Assembly (NCBI RefSeq): GCF_963678635.1
Contig: NC_087071.1
Coordinates: 42,236,153-42,300,152 of the forward strand
Source of the DNA: Symsagittifera roscoffensis
Taxonomy: Eukaryota > Xenacoelomorpha > Acoela > Convolutidae
Length of the DNA: 64,000 nucleotides
Direction: 5' to 3'
The notes under the pieces are model-generated. The model was not told the DNA's origin and did not search any database. It saw nothing but the letters and a program-made list of their open reading frames with translations. The position numbers were made by a program, and so were the translations under genes. This document shows positions 21,881-34,963 of this stretch, one piece after another (within the stretch, counting starts at the first letter, position 1; the number at the start of each line of letters is the position of its first letter).

Positions 21881-24504
21881 ATTTGAAAAAAAAATCAAGT
21901 TTTTGGGAAAAATTGCAAAAAAATTCAGGTTTTTGCCAAAAATGCAAAATTTTCAAGTTTTTGGCCAATTTTTTGTTGCTTCTGATCTAATTGAAAAAAT
22001 GTATTCGCTTGAAGAGTTTGAAGTTCACCTCAATTTTTATTTTAATTGGCATCAAGTTGAAACAATGACACAAAATTTTAAATAAAAAAATGAATTTTTC
22101 ACAATTTTCTCTCAAAAGAATTGAAGGCGATAAATTATACCCTAATTTGAGCTAAAAAGTGGTTTTAAATTGCTCTGAACACTAAAAGGAAAGCTCGTAT
22201 TAGCCTAATCAATATTGAAACTTCCATTTCATTGGGCAAATAGTGAAAATAATCGTAGTTTTTGAGAAAAGAAAAGTAATCAAATCTATCCCAAATTTTT
22301 CATTTTCAACCTTTTATTTGTGTAGTTAACTGGTTTTTTGTACAGTTCAGGGAGAATATTCATTGAAACTCCTAGATCAAACTCAATGATTCAACTCCTC
22401 CTCAGTTTTTTCTCAGAGAATAACCCAAATTTGTACCAAAGTTACAAGTTCCGAGAAGTTTTTCCACGTTAATAATCATTATAAACTTCAGATCAATGAT
22501 GAAAAAAGAACTGTTTACTGCAAAAACTGACTAGAAAAAATAAAGAAAAATTTTTTCGAACAAGAATATTAGATTTTGGATGAAGTTCAACTTTTTTTAA
22601 AATTGATGATTATCTCTCTGTTGCTTCTACAACAAATTTTTCTTGATTTTTCTGTAGAAATGTTCTAGGATTTAGAGTTTTTCTTGCTTTCTGCTCAATA
22701 CGCGTTTTCACTATTGATTTCACGTTGCAACACAACTTAGTCAGAACTGGGAAATTTCGAAAGAAATTAATATCAATTGAACAAACAATTTGCTAACAGA
22801 GATAAAATTAGAACTGATGACCTCTGATTATTACTATGTACATAGTACATGTTTGCCTTGAGGTTCCCTTGTTCAGTTGCTACAGTAAACCATTCAAGCA
22901 AAAAGACAATTTTTTGGATCATTAATTCTCACTTTTTTTGCAAAATAGTTATTGAATCGTTTTTTATTCTTGGTTTTCAACGGAAGTTTTCTCAAATAGT
23001 CTAAGTGAGAAAAAATCAGTGCTAGTTAAAGCATTCAAAAGCCCACGCAAAAACTGAAAAGATGAAGTTTTATTTTTAAAACAAATTAAGAGCAGCTCTA
23101 TTGGTTATAACCTAATAACTTTAGAAATACGCTAGGGTACCTATATACTAACTTCTGCAACATCTAAGAACTTTCAAGAAAACGCTTAAAGAATATCACT
23201 TTAAAAAAGGAAATCAATGTGCAAACTGTACCAATTGAAAAAAAATTCTATTGCTCTACCTAAGTTTCGTATTGAAAAAAAGTGAAGCTAACCAGAAGAA
23301 AATTTTTTTGTGTGTCTAGTTGAAACCCTTCATGTTAAATTTTATATAATTAACAGATCCTACATCTGGTGCAGCCAAAGTATCAGTTTGCTTAGAAATT
23401 TGCAGCAAGCACCATTTTTTTTCTCTAAAAATCTTTCTTTATCATTTTTTTTGTTTTTATCCAAAATAACGAACTGTTAATCTTGAAAGCAAGTTTTTGA
23501 TTTCTGCTTCATGTATCATCTTCCAAAAGATGTTGGAGTTGGGTTTGGTTCAAAAAAGTTATCCTCAAAACATCAGAATTTTCATACAAAATTACCTAAT
23601 ATATCAAATGATAACAAAATTTCCAATGATTCACACATGAGAAAAAATCCAACATAAAAAATCTCGAAGGTTTATTTTTATGCGTAAGATATAATTAATA
23701 AGCTAACTTTTAGGAAAAAAAATCTCAAAAACCTTCATGATATAAAATTAGTTTCTATCTCAATGTTTTGTTTTCTCAGTTACTGCTTCATCTACTATCA
23801 TCCAATTTAATCCAATTTGAACAAAATTTTACTTAAAAATTGAATTTTAGTTTGAAAAATGTATCATTTCAACGACCGTTTAATAATCCAAAGCAGAATT
23901 ACTACCATAAATCCTTTGCTGTAAAACTTTTCAAATGATTTTTTCAACCTGATAAATCTATGATGCTGTTTCAACTTTGAAAGTGTCAAAATAACTGTAG
24001 AAAATCACAATTTTGAATAAATCAACCCCATTATCTGCTAAATATTGCACTACTCCCTGAACATTTTTACAAGCACTAAAGAAGGAAAAGTTTAAAATAG
24101 TAACTAAGCAAAACTTTTCAATTTGTCAATGTTATAAAAATATCCAGTTTTGTACAGTTCTTGAAGAAATATTTGACCACTCATTAGCGTATATTATGCC
24201 TTTTTAATACAAAATTATCGCAATCAAAATCTCCTCAAGCTTGCAACCAATGGAGTTTTTACTGTAAACTAAAGTCTTTTGCATCGATTTCTATTGAAAA
24301 TTTCACGACACTTTGAACTCGATTGTTGCTGGTTTTATCATCAAATAAAAAAATAAAAATGGCAAATCAAAAATTATGATGAAAAAACAGCATAGTTTTT
24401 ACTAGAACTTTTCAAATTTACACAATTGTATAGACTTTCCAGATTCAGTAAAAAATTTTACTCATAGTAACTTTTCCTCTTTTTTTAACAAAACAAAATT
24501 ATTA

Positions 24505-24737
24505 TTACCTTTTCTTGGAGTTTGGAGACTGCTGAGAGTCTTTTCCATATTTAACTTTATATTCACAAAAAGAATGCTTCTTCTTGATATGGTTAGTGAG
24601 TTTCCCGCTGCTATATGTATAAGAGATACAGCTGGAACACTTCAAAACATCACAGGTTGTAGGATGTCTTGATGCATCTTTACGTGTATATTCTCTCACA
24701 CATTCAAGACATGAATTCTTTCGTTTGACTTCAGTGG
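24505..24737 (-). pseudogene. Zinc-finger exon, copy 1
   Basis: The minus-strand frame contains CLECVREYTRKDASRH, TTCDVLKCSSC and KLTNHIKKKH. These give a C-x2-C ... H-x4-C unit followed by a C2H2-like finger. It is bounded by AG (24738-24740 side, GATGCAG) and GGTAATAA at its end, good splice signals for one exon. The layout parallels the N-terminus of the polymerase-B gene at 55973 (CEDCDRECRRSDAARH then CSN..), and the degenerate copy at 38168-38400 is intermediate between the two. It may therefore be a diverged polymerase N-terminus or a separate DNA-binding protein. No downstream polymerase sequence was seen on this strand. Confidence 0.6.
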
Positions 24738-25627
24738 CTGCATCTCCAAAAAAAGGACGAATTTGAGAATAAAAATTTTTAGCTAAGAGGAGTTGAATAG
24801 CCTCAAAAATGAAAAAAAAAGTTTATGAATATTTGTATGTAAATCTCTTAACCAATTGTTTTTAACGGGGAAGAAAACCAGAATGGATATCATCCTATTT
24901 GGCCCAGCTGCCAAAAATCATCCAATCCAGCCATGGAGTTTTCAAAAGTTTTGATATCAACCAATTAGAACCGATCATTACTTCAGTTTTCAACAGTTCA
25001 ACAATCAGAATTCCTCCACAGGTAATATTTGTGGTATTAACTAATCAGAATGAAGTATTCACAGATTTTAAAAAAATTCTTCGATCAAATTAAAATTATG
25101 ATTATGAAACTTCCCAATCAATCAATTTTATTGATTTTTTCTATCATTACTAACACCTACATTTGACACCAAAGTAATATATAAATGAGATTTCTTGTGT
25201 GGATTATAAATTTTTTGATACTCATTTCAATTTTTGAAATTTTGATCAAATTTTTTTGAATTATTTATTTCTAATCAGTGCAAAAAAGAAATTACAAAAA
25301 TATACAATTTTGTCGGTTTTCTGGTATATTGTAAGATAAACAACCGGAAAACTTTTAAATTTGGATAATCGGTTGAAAGTTACTCTGACAATTTTACAAT
25401 TTGTATTTGTATCAAATTCAAAACTAAATCGAAATGATGTTCCTCATCTGCATTTCTTGTTTCCATTGATCTGTTTTTTACTGATCGACCACTCAATCTT
25501 AGTTATAATTTCAAAAAAAACTGCTTCCATTCAGATTGTAATAATAAATAGTTATTTATTTATTTCCAACAAATTTTGCGAAAATAACATAGTAATCCAA
25601 GACTATTGCGTGTCTACTTACGATTAC

Positions 25628-26083
25628 TTCTGTTCCTTGGAGAATTGCAAGTTTCAATGATTTTTGAAAGGAACATCTCTTAGCCAAATTGTTCAGAGAT
25701 TAGACAAATATCAATATTTATATCAAGAATTGATTGTTTTTACACTTTGTACAAACACTGAATCTATTCAAGTTTTGCCACATCAATTTGGGATGTATTC
25801 ACTCAGCTTAGTTGCGGTGTTCATGGTGGAAAAGATATTTACGATGGAAAGGAGCTAAAAAACAACAAGATTGTCGATTCGTTCGGAAAAAATTCAAAAC
25901 AAATTATCTAAATTCTATTCAAAAACTTGCATCTACGCAAACTCTGGGATCAGCATTTTAGACAGAGTTCAAAAAGTTGCAAACTTAAAGAAAGATTCTG
26001 ATTTGTTCAAAATAAATAATGATTTTTGTGAAGGTTATGATTCTGTAATTGGTGAGCGTGTCAATTTTTCTAATAATTTTTGA
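25628..26083 (+). pseudogene. Unknown plus-strand ORF, copy 1
   Basis: Two frames (from 25664 and 25871) give SLSQIVQRLDKYQYLYQELI, VFTLCTNTESIQVL and, after a frameshift, SKTCIYANSGISILDRVQ, DLFKINNDFCEGYDSVIGE and RVNFSNNF. The same protein text recurs at 29108-29562, 34590-34963 and 39693-40140 with different breaks, so a longer ancestral frame of about 140-150 residues existed. I do not recognise the family. It sits between the zinc-finger exon and the satellite-founder segment in every unit that retains it. Confidence 0.5.
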
Positions 26084-27937
26084 ATCTTTCTTCATAAAAA
26101 TCTTGTCAAAGTTATATTTATTTCAACTTAAAAGCTTTTTCAACAAACAAACTTATCTTATTTTTTTTTACAAAATGCAAAAAGTATAATCACATTTTAA
26201 CAAGAATGCGTATTTTTTGAGAATTTTTTTTTCAAGACGTGTTTTTTTTTTATTTTTTCGAAAAATTTCTGATAAAACGTAATTTTTTTGTTATGCAAAT
26301 GCCAAAAACGCAATAATTTGGTTCGAAAAAACTTGTTTAATTATTGCTAAAAAGTTTTAATATTGGTGTTTTTGAGTGGTATTCCTATCTTCAAATCTTA
26401 ATTTATTGATTTTTGATGTCTTAGAACCAAAGACGTGCAAGAAGTAAAATTCTTAATGATAAAAACCAGAACAAAGAATTTCATACATATGTTATTAACA
26501 ATGCAAGAAAAACTTTCATGCTTATTGAACCATTTATTGAAACGCAGTAATTGAAAATACATTATAATATGAGTATAGACGCTTCTAGTAAGAAAATTGG
26601 AATTTTTATGGTTTTTGTGTGGAAATTTCGAGTTTTTAGTTAAAATTTCGGGCGCATTCTTTAGTTGGTGAATATCCTATTTGAATTAGGTGTATCTTTA
26701 ACGGGTTAAATGGTAAAAACTAACGCTCTATCTGTTTATGCTGGAATTTACTGAAAAATTGAAAAAAAGTCAGGTTTTTTTGGAAAAATTGCAAAAATCT
26801 CAAGGTTTTTGGCTGATTTTTTGTTGCTTCTGATCTAATTGAAAAAGTATTTTTTGTGCAGATTTTAAAATTAACCTCAAATTATATTAATCTCAAATTG
26901 TAGACGATAAAGTTTACCCTAATTTGAGCTAAAGCTAAAAAGCGGGTTATAAAATGCTCTGTACACTAAAATGAAAGCTCATATTAGCTTATTCAATATT
27001 GAAACGTCCAATTTCTTGGCAAAAATAGTAAAATTTATTGTAATTTTTGAGAAATGTAAGTAAAAGTTAATCAAATCTATACAAAGTTTTCCATTTTTGA
27101 ACTTTTATTTCTGTAATTAACTGGTTTTTTGTCCAGTTCATGGAGAATTTACCTAAAAATCTCAATTCAAATGAGCAATAAAAGCAATATTTATTGAAAC
27201 TTCTAGGTCAAACTCAATGATTCAACTCCTCCTCAGTTTTTTCTCTATGAATAACCCAAATATGTCAAAAATTACAATTTAGAGAAGTTTTCCCACGTTG
27301 ATAACAATAAAATTGAGATCATGATGAAAAATGAACTGTTTTCTGCAAAAACTGACTAGAAAAATGGAATTAAATTTTTTCTCGAAAGAATATCAGATTT
27401 TGGATGAAGTTCAACCTTCTCCAAAACTGATAATTATCTCTCTGTTGCTTCTACAACAAAATTTTCTTAATTTTTCTGTAGAAATGTTCTAGGATTTAGA
27501 GTTTTTCTTTCTTTCTGCTTAATACGTGTTTTCTTTATTGATTTCACTTTGCAAGAAGAAAATTTAGTCAGTACTGGGGAATTTAGAAGGAAACTATTAT
27601 CAGTTTTGTACAATTCTTGAAGAAATATTTGACCACTCATTAGCGTATATTATGCCTTTTTAATACAAATTTATCGCAACCAAAATCTCCTCAAGCTTCC
27701 AACTAATGCAGTTTTTATTGTAAAAAAAAGACTTTTGCATCGATTTCTATCGAAAATTTCACGACACTTTGAACTCGATTGGTGCTGGTTTAATCATCAG
27801 TCGGAAATTTTAAATAAAAAAGTAAAAATGACAAATCAAAAATTATGATGAAAAAACAGCATAGTTTTTACTAGAACTTTTCAAATTTATCACAATTGTA
27901 TAGACTTTCCAGATTCCATAAAAATTTTTACTCATAG

Positions 27938-28206
27938 TTACTTTTCCTCTTTTTTTAACAAAACAAAATTATTATTACCTTTTCTTGGAGTTTGGAGACT
28001 GCTGAGAGTCTTTTCCATTTTTAACTTTATATTCACAAAAAAATGCTTCTTCTTGATATGGTTAGTGAGTTTCCCGCTGCTATTTGTATAAAAGATACAG
28101 CTCGAACACTTCAAAACATCACAGGTTCTAGGATGTCTTGATGCATCTTTACGTGTATATTCTCTCACACATTCAAGACATGAACTCTTTCGTTTGACTT
28201 CAGTGG
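27938..28206 (-). pseudogene. Zinc-finger exon, copy 2
   Basis: Same exon as copy 1, with CLECVREYTRKDASRH and KLTNHIKKKH retained. A one-base deletion after the second finger shifts the frame, giving a different C-terminus. The differences from copy 1 are few, so duplication is fairly recent. Confidence 0.6.
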
Positions 28207-29107
28207 CTGCATCTCCAAAAAAAATGACAAACTTGAGAATAAAAATTTTTAGCTAAGAAGAGTTGAATAGCCTCAAAAATGAGAAAAAAAAAGTTAATGA
28301 ATATTTGTATGTAAATCTCTTAACCAATTGTTTTTAACGTGAAAAAAACCAGAATGGATATCATCCTATTTGGCCCAGCTGTCCAAAAATCATCCAATCC
28401 AGCCATGGAGGTTTCAAAAATTTTGATATCAACCAATTAGAACCGATCATTACTTCAGTTTTCAACAGTTCAACAATCAGAATTCCTCCACAAGTAATAT
28501 TTGTGGTATGAACCAATCAGAATGAAGTATTTACAGATTTTAAAATAATTCTTAGATCAGATTAAAATTATGTTTATGAAACTTCCCAATCAATCAATTT
28601 TATTGATTTTTTCTATCATTACTAACACATACATTTGACACCAAAGTAATATATAAATGAGATTTTTTGTGTGGTTTATAATTTTTTGATACTCATTTCA
28701 ATTTTTGAATTTTTGATCGAATTTTTTTGAATTATTTATTTCAACCAGTGCAAAAAAAAATTACAAAAATATACAATTTTGTCGGTTTTCTGGTATATTG
28801 TAAGATAAACAACCGGAAAACTTTTAAATTTGGATAATCGGTTGAAAGTTACTCTGACAATTTTACAATTTGTATTTGTATCAAATTCAAAACTAAATTG
28901 AAATGATGTTCCTTATCTGCATTTCTTGTTTCCATTGATCTGTTTTTCACTGATCGACCACTCAATCTGAGTTATAACTTCTAAAAAAACTGCTTCCATT
29001 CAGATTGTAATAATAAATAGTTATTTATTTATTTCCAACAAATTTTGCGAAAATAACATAGTAATCCAAGACTATTGCGTGTCTACTTACGATAACTTCT
29101 GTTCCTT

Positions 29108-29562
29108 GGAGAATTGCAAGTTTCAATGATTTTTGAAAGGAACATCTCTTAGCCAAATTCTTCAGAGATTAGACAAATATCAATATTTATATCAAGAATT
29201 GATTGTTTTTACACTTTGTACAAACACTGAATCTATTCAAGTTTTGCCACATCAATTTGGGATGTATTCAATCAGTTTAGTTGCGTAGTTGCGGTGTTCA
29301 AGGTGGAAAAGATATTTACGATGGAAAGGAGCTAAAAAACCACAAGATTGTCGATTTTTGTTCGGGAAAAAATCAAAACAAATTATCTAAACTCTATTCA
29401 AAAACTTGCATCTACGCAAACTCTGGGATCAGCATTTTAGACAGAGTTCAAAAAGTTGCAAACTTAAAGAAAGATTCTGATTTGTTCAAAATAAATAATG
29501 GTTTTCCTGAAGGTTATGATTCTGTAATTGGTGAGCGTGTCAATTTTTCTAATAATTTTTGA
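29108..29562 (+). pseudogene. Unknown plus-strand ORF, copy 2
   Basis: Best open stretch is 29281-29562 (93 codons), reading VQGGKDIYDGKELKNHKIVD, then SKTCIYANSGISILDRVQ and FKINNGFPEGYDSVIGE. This copy keeps open the link between the two halves that is broken in copy 1, supporting one original protein. Family unknown. Confidence 0.5.
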
Positions 29563-30065
29563 ATATTTCTTCATAAAAATCTTGTCAAAGTGATTTTTAT
29601 TTCAACTTAAAAGCTTTTTCAACAAACAAACTTATCTTATTTTTTTACAAAATGCAAAAAGTATAATCACATTTTAACAAGAAAGCGTATTTTTTGAGAT
29701 TTTTTTTTGATTTTTTCGAAAAATTTCTGATAAAACGTAATTTTTTTGTTATGCAAATGCCAAAAACGCAATAATTTGGTTTGTAAAAACTTGTTTAATT
29801 ATTGCTAAAAAATTTTAATATTGGTGTCCTTGAGTGGTATTCCCTATCTTAAAATCTTAATTTATTGCTTTTTGATGTTTTAGAACCAAAGACGTGCAAA
29901 AAGTAAAATTCTTAATGATAAAAACCAGAACAAAGAATTTCATACATATGTTATTAACAATGCAAAAAAAACTTTCATGATTATTGAACCAGTTATTGAA
30001 ACGCATTAATTGAAATTACATTGTAATATGAGTATAGGCGCATCTAGTAAGCGGGACTACCAGCT

Positions 30066-31907
30066 AGTAAGAAAATTGGAATTTTTATGGTTTTTGTGTG
30101 GAAATTTCGAGTTTTTAGGTAAAGTCTCAGGCGCATTATTTTGTTGGTGACTATCCTATTTGTATTAGGTGTAGATTTAGGGGGGTTATATGGTAAACAC
30201 TAACGCTTTATCTGGCTATGCTGGAACTTACTTAAAAAATGAAAAAAAAATCCGGTTTTTGGGAAAAATTGCAAAAATTTCAAGGTTTCTGGCTGATTTT
30301 TTGTTGCTTCTGATCTAATTGAAAAAGTATTTTTTGTGCAGATTTTAAAGTTAACCTCAAATTGTATTAACCTCAAATCGTAGACGATGAAGTTGACCCT
30401 AATTTGAGCTAAAAAAACGGGTTATAAAATGCTCTGTACACTAAAAGGAAAGATAATATTAGCTTATTCAATATTGAAATTCTAATTTCTTGGCAAAATA
30501 GTGAAATTAATTGTAACTTTTGAGAAATTAAAGTAAAAGTTAATCAAATATATACTAAATTTTCCATTTTTGAACTTTTATTTGTGTAGTTAACTGGTTT
30601 TTTGTCCAGTTCATGGAGAATTTACTCAAAAATCTCAATTCAAATGAACAATAAAAGCAATATTCATTGAAAGTTCTTGATCAAACTGAATGATTCAACT
30701 CCTCCTCAGTTATTCTCTATGAACAACCCAAATATGTCAAAAATTACAATTTCTGAGAAATTTTTCCACGTTCATAATAATAAAATTGAGATCATGATGA
30801 AAAATGAACTGTTTACTGCAAAAACTGACTAGAAAAAATGGAGTTAAAGTTTTTCTCAAAAGAATATCAGATTTTGGAGGAAGTTCAAATTTCTTCAAAA
30901 ATGATGAGTATCTCTCTGTTGCTTCTTCAACAAAATTTTCATGATTTTCTATAGAAATGGTCTAGGCTTTAGTATTTTTCTTTCTTTCTGCTTAATAAGT
31001 GTTTTCTTTATTGATTTCACTTTGCAAGAAGAAAATTTAGTCAATACTGGGGAATTTAGGAGGAAACTATTATCAGTTCACGAACAATTTGCTGGCAGAG
31101 ATAAAATTAGAACTGATAACATCTGATTGTTACTATGTGTGTTGTACATGTTTTCTTTAAGGTTTCCTTGTTCAGTTGCTACAGTAAAATATTCAAGCCA
31201 AAATACATTTTTTGGGATCATTAATTGTCACTTTTATTGCAAAATAGTTATTGAATCGTTTTTTGTTCTTGAGTTTCGTCGGAAATTTTCTCAAAAATGG
31301 CTAGGTGAGAAAAAATCACTGCTAATTGAAGCATTCAAAAGCACATTAAAAAATGAGAGGATAAAGTTGTGTTTTTAAAACAAATTAAGCGCAGCTCTTA
31401 TGGTTATAATCTAAAAATTTTTAGAAGTAGAAATACGCAAGGGTATCTAGTTCCTTATCTTATTCTTTTTACAAAATGCAAAAAGTATAATCACATTTTA
31501 ACAAAAATGCGTATTTTTTGAGAATTTTTTTTTTCAAGACGTATTTTTTTTTGATTTTTTGAAAAATTTCTGATAGAACGTAATTTTTTTGTTATGCAAA
31601 TGCCAAAAACGCAATAATTTGGTTCAAAAAAACTTGTTTAATTATTGCTAAAAGTTTTAATTTTGGTGTTCTTGAGTGGTATTCTCTATCTTAAAATCTT
31701 AATTTATTGTTTTTTGATGTTTTAGAACCAAAGACATGCAAAAAGTAAAATTCTTAATGATAAAAACCAGAACAAAGATTTTCATACATATTTTATTAAC
31801 AATGCAAGAATAACTTTCAAGCCTATTGAACATTTTATTGAAACGCAGTAATTGAAAGTACATTGTAATATGAGTATAGGCGCATCTAGTAAGCGGGACT
31901 ACCAGCT
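30066..31907. repeat. Left-part unit B3 (short)
   Basis: A 1.84-kb derivative. It runs from the left terminus to about 31450, then jumps to the satellite-founder segment, so the zinc-finger exon and unknown ORF are both deleted. It carries exon-like plus-strand text at 31024-31126 (GEFRRKLLSVHEQFAGRDKI) and 31270-31378 (EFRRKFSQKWLGEKKSLLIE), of unknown family. It ends with an LTR remnant. Confidence 0.75.
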
Positions 31908-33251
31908 AGTAAGAAAATTGGAATTTTTATGGTTTTTGTGTGGAAATTTCGAGTTTTTAGTTAAAATTTCGGGCGCATTATTTAGTTGGTGAATATCCTA
32001 TTTGTATTAGGTGTATCTTTAACGGGTTATATGGTAAATACTAACGCTCTATCTGTTTATGCTGGATTTTACTGAAAAATTGAAAAAAAAAGTCAGGTTT
32101 TTTTGGAAAAATTGCAAAAATCTCAAGGTTTTTGGCTGATTTTTTGTTGCTTCCGATCTAATTGAAAAAGTATTTTTTGTGCAGATTTTAAAGTTAACCT
32201 CAAAATATATTAACTCAAATTGTAGACGATAAAGTTTACCCTAATTTGAGCTAAAAAGCGGGTTATAAAATGCTCTGTACACTAAAAGGAAAGCTCATAT
32301 TAGCTTATTCAATATTGAAACGTCCAATTTCTTGGCAAAATAGTGAAATTAATTGTAATTTTTGAGAAATTCAAGTAAAATTTAATCAAATTTACACAAA
32401 ACTTTCCATTTTTGAACTTTTATTTTTGTAATTAACTGGTTTTTTGTCCAGTTCATGGAGAACTTACCTAAAAATCTCAATTCAAATGAGCAATAAAAGC
32501 AATTTTTATTGAAACTTCTAGGTCAAACTCAATGATTCATTTCCTCCTCAGTTTTTTCTCTATGAATAACCCAAATATGTCAAAAAGTACAATTTAGAGA
32601 AGTTTTCCCACGTTGATAACAATAAAATTGAGATCATGATGAATTAAATTTTTTCTCAAAAGAATATCAGATTTTGGATGAAGTTCAACTTTCTCCAAAA
32701 CTGATAATTATCTCTCTGTTGCTTCTACAACAAATTTTTCTTGATTTTTCTGTAGAAATGTTCTAGGACATAGAGTTTTTCTTTCTTTCTGCTTAATACG
32801 TGTTTTCTTTATTGATTTCACTTTGCAAGAAGAAAATTTAGTCAGTACTGGGGAATTTAGGAGGAAACTATTATCAGTTTTTTGTACAATTCTTGAAGAA
32901 ATATTTGACCACTCATTAGCGTATATTATGCCTTTTTAATACAAAATTATCGCAACCAAAATCTCCTCAAGCTTCCAACTAATGGAGTTTTTATTGTAAA
33001 AAAAAAACTTTTGCATCGACTTCTATTGAAAATTTCACGACACTTTGAACTCGATTGTTGCTGGTTTTATCATCAGTCAGAAATTTCAAATAAAAAAGTA
33101 AAAATGACAAATCTAAAAATTGTGATGAAAAAACTGCATAGTTTTTACTAGAACTTTTCAAATTTATCACAATTGTATGGACTTTCCAGATTCAGTGAAA
33201 AATATTATTCATTGTAATTTTTCCTCTTTTTTTAACAAAACAATATTATTA

Positions 33252-33484
33252 TTACCTTTTCTTTGAGTTTGGAGACTGCTGAGATTGTTTTCCATATTTA
33301 ACTTTATATTCACAAAAAGAATGCTTCTTCTTGATATGGTTAGTGAGTTTCCCGCTGCTATATGTATAAAAGATACAGCTCGAACACTTCAAAACATCAC
33401 AGGTTCTAGGATGTCTTGATGCATCTTTACGTGTATATTCTCTCACACAATCAAGACATGAACTCTTTCGTTTGATTTCAGTGG
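33252..33484 (-). pseudogene. Zinc-finger exon, copy 3
   Basis: Open from the acceptor-like GATGCAG side to TAA, with CLDCVREYTRKDASRH-type and HIKKKHSFCEYKVKYGK text, almost as in copy 1. The splice-like borders are kept. No change inside the metal-binding residues was noted. Confidence 0.6.
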
Positions 33485-34589
33485 CTGCATCTCCAAAAAA
33501 AATGACGACTTTGAGAATAAAAATTTTTAGCTAAGAAGAGTTGAATAGCCTCAAAAATGAAAAAAAAGTGAAGCATTATTTGTATGTAAATCTCCTAACC
33601 AACTGTTTTTAACGTGAAAGAAACTCAAAATGGATATCATCCTATTTGGCCAAGCTGTCCAAAAATCATCCAATCTAGCCATGGAGTTTTCAAAAGTTTT
33701 GATATCAACCAATTAGAACCGATCATTAGTTCAGTTTTCAACAGTTCAACAATCAAAATTATTTCACAGTTTTTAAAATAATTTTTAGATCAGATTAACA
33801 CTATGTTTATGAAAATTCCCAATCAATCAATTTTATTGAATTTTTCTATCATAACTAGCACATACATTTGACACCAAAGTAATATATAATGGGATTTCTT
33901 GTCTGGTTTACACTTTTTTGATACTCATTTAAATTTTTGAAATTTTGATCAAAATTTTTTGACATATTTATTTCTAATCAGTGCAAAAAGGAAATTACAA
34001 AAATATACTTGAAGGACTATAACATCTGTGTTTGTATCTTAAGCTTATTTGATAGATGAAATCGTTACTCTAAAGAGTTTTTGATTTGGTTTGAATTCAA
34101 GATCAGACATATATATTTTTGTTTAATTTGATTAGTGTTATCTTGATGCATTTGATACATGTTTTCTTTAAGGTTTCCTTGTTCAGTTGCTACAGTAAAT
34201 TAATTAAGCAAAAATACATTTTTTTGGGATCATTAATTGTCACTTCTATTGCAAAATAGTTATTAAATCGTTTTTTGTTCTTGAGTTTTGTCAAAAATTT
34301 TCTCAAAGATGGCTAGGTGAGAAAAAATCACTGCTAATTGAAGCATTTAAAAGCACATAAAAAAATGAGAGGATAAAGTTGTGTTTTTAAAACAAATTAA
34401 GAGCAGCTCTTATGGTTATAATCTAAAAGTTTTCAGAAGTAGAAATACGCAAGGGTATCTAGTTCCTAACTTCTGCTACATATAAAAAAAATGAGAAGAA
34501 AACGCTTCTGAAAGAATATCAATTTAGAAAAAGAAATCAAGGTGCAAAAAATTGAAAAAACTCTATAGCTCTACCTAATTTTCTTATTA

Positions 34590-34963
34590 GACAAATATCA
34601 ATTTTTATATCAAGAATTGATTGTCTTTACACTTTGTACAAACAATGAATCTATTCAAATTTTGCCATATCAATTTGGGAAATATTCAATCAGCTTAGTT
34701 GCGGTGTTCAAGGTGGAAAAGATATTTACGATGGAAAGGAGCTAAAAAACAACAAGATTGTCGACTCGTTCGGAAAAAATTCAAAAAAATCTAAATTCTA
34801 TTTAAAAACTTGCATCTACGCAAAATCTGGGACCAGCATTTTAGACAGAGTTCAAAAGTTCCAAACTTAAAAAATGACTCTAATTTGTTCAAATTAATTA
34901 ATGGTTTTCGTGAAGGTTATGATTCTGTAATTAGTGAGCGTGTCAATTTTTCTAATATTTTTT
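34590..34963 (+). pseudogene. Unknown plus-strand ORF, copy 3
   Basis: A more degraded copy with several indels. The wording YQFLYQELIVFTLCTN, DRVQ and SVISERVNFSN is still legible across frames. Family unknown. Confidence 0.4.

Larger units (their letters stand above)
21713..26586. repeat. Left-part unit B1 (fullest copy)
   Basis: The longest of five direct copies of the element's left part. In order it holds the left terminus (21713), an internal segment at 22773-24140 that other copies lack, the minus-strand zinc-finger exon (24505-24737), an exon-like plus-strand patch near 24895-25021, the unknown plus-strand ORF (25628-26083), the segment that founded the satellite (about 26090-26520) and an LTR remnant. 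A region at 23520-23690 matches the better open frame at 37218-37409 of unit B5. Confidence 0.75.
26587..30065. repeat. Left-part unit B2
   Basis: A copy of B1 lacking its 22773-24140 segment. The junction TTATCAGTTTTGTACAATTC at about 27598 joins sequence that is 1.37 kb apart in B1. It retains the zinc-finger exon (27938-28206), the exon-like patch near 28350-28490, the unknown ORF and the LTR remnant. Its terminus starts CTTCTAGTAAGAAAATTGG, missing 20 bases present in B3-B5. Confidence 0.75.

Noticed and set aside
24899..25093. Plus-strand patch WISSYLAQLPKIIQSSHG as a definite exon
   Set aside because: It is conserved in four units, but other copies break this frame and an antisense frame is equally open, so direction and coding status could not be decided.
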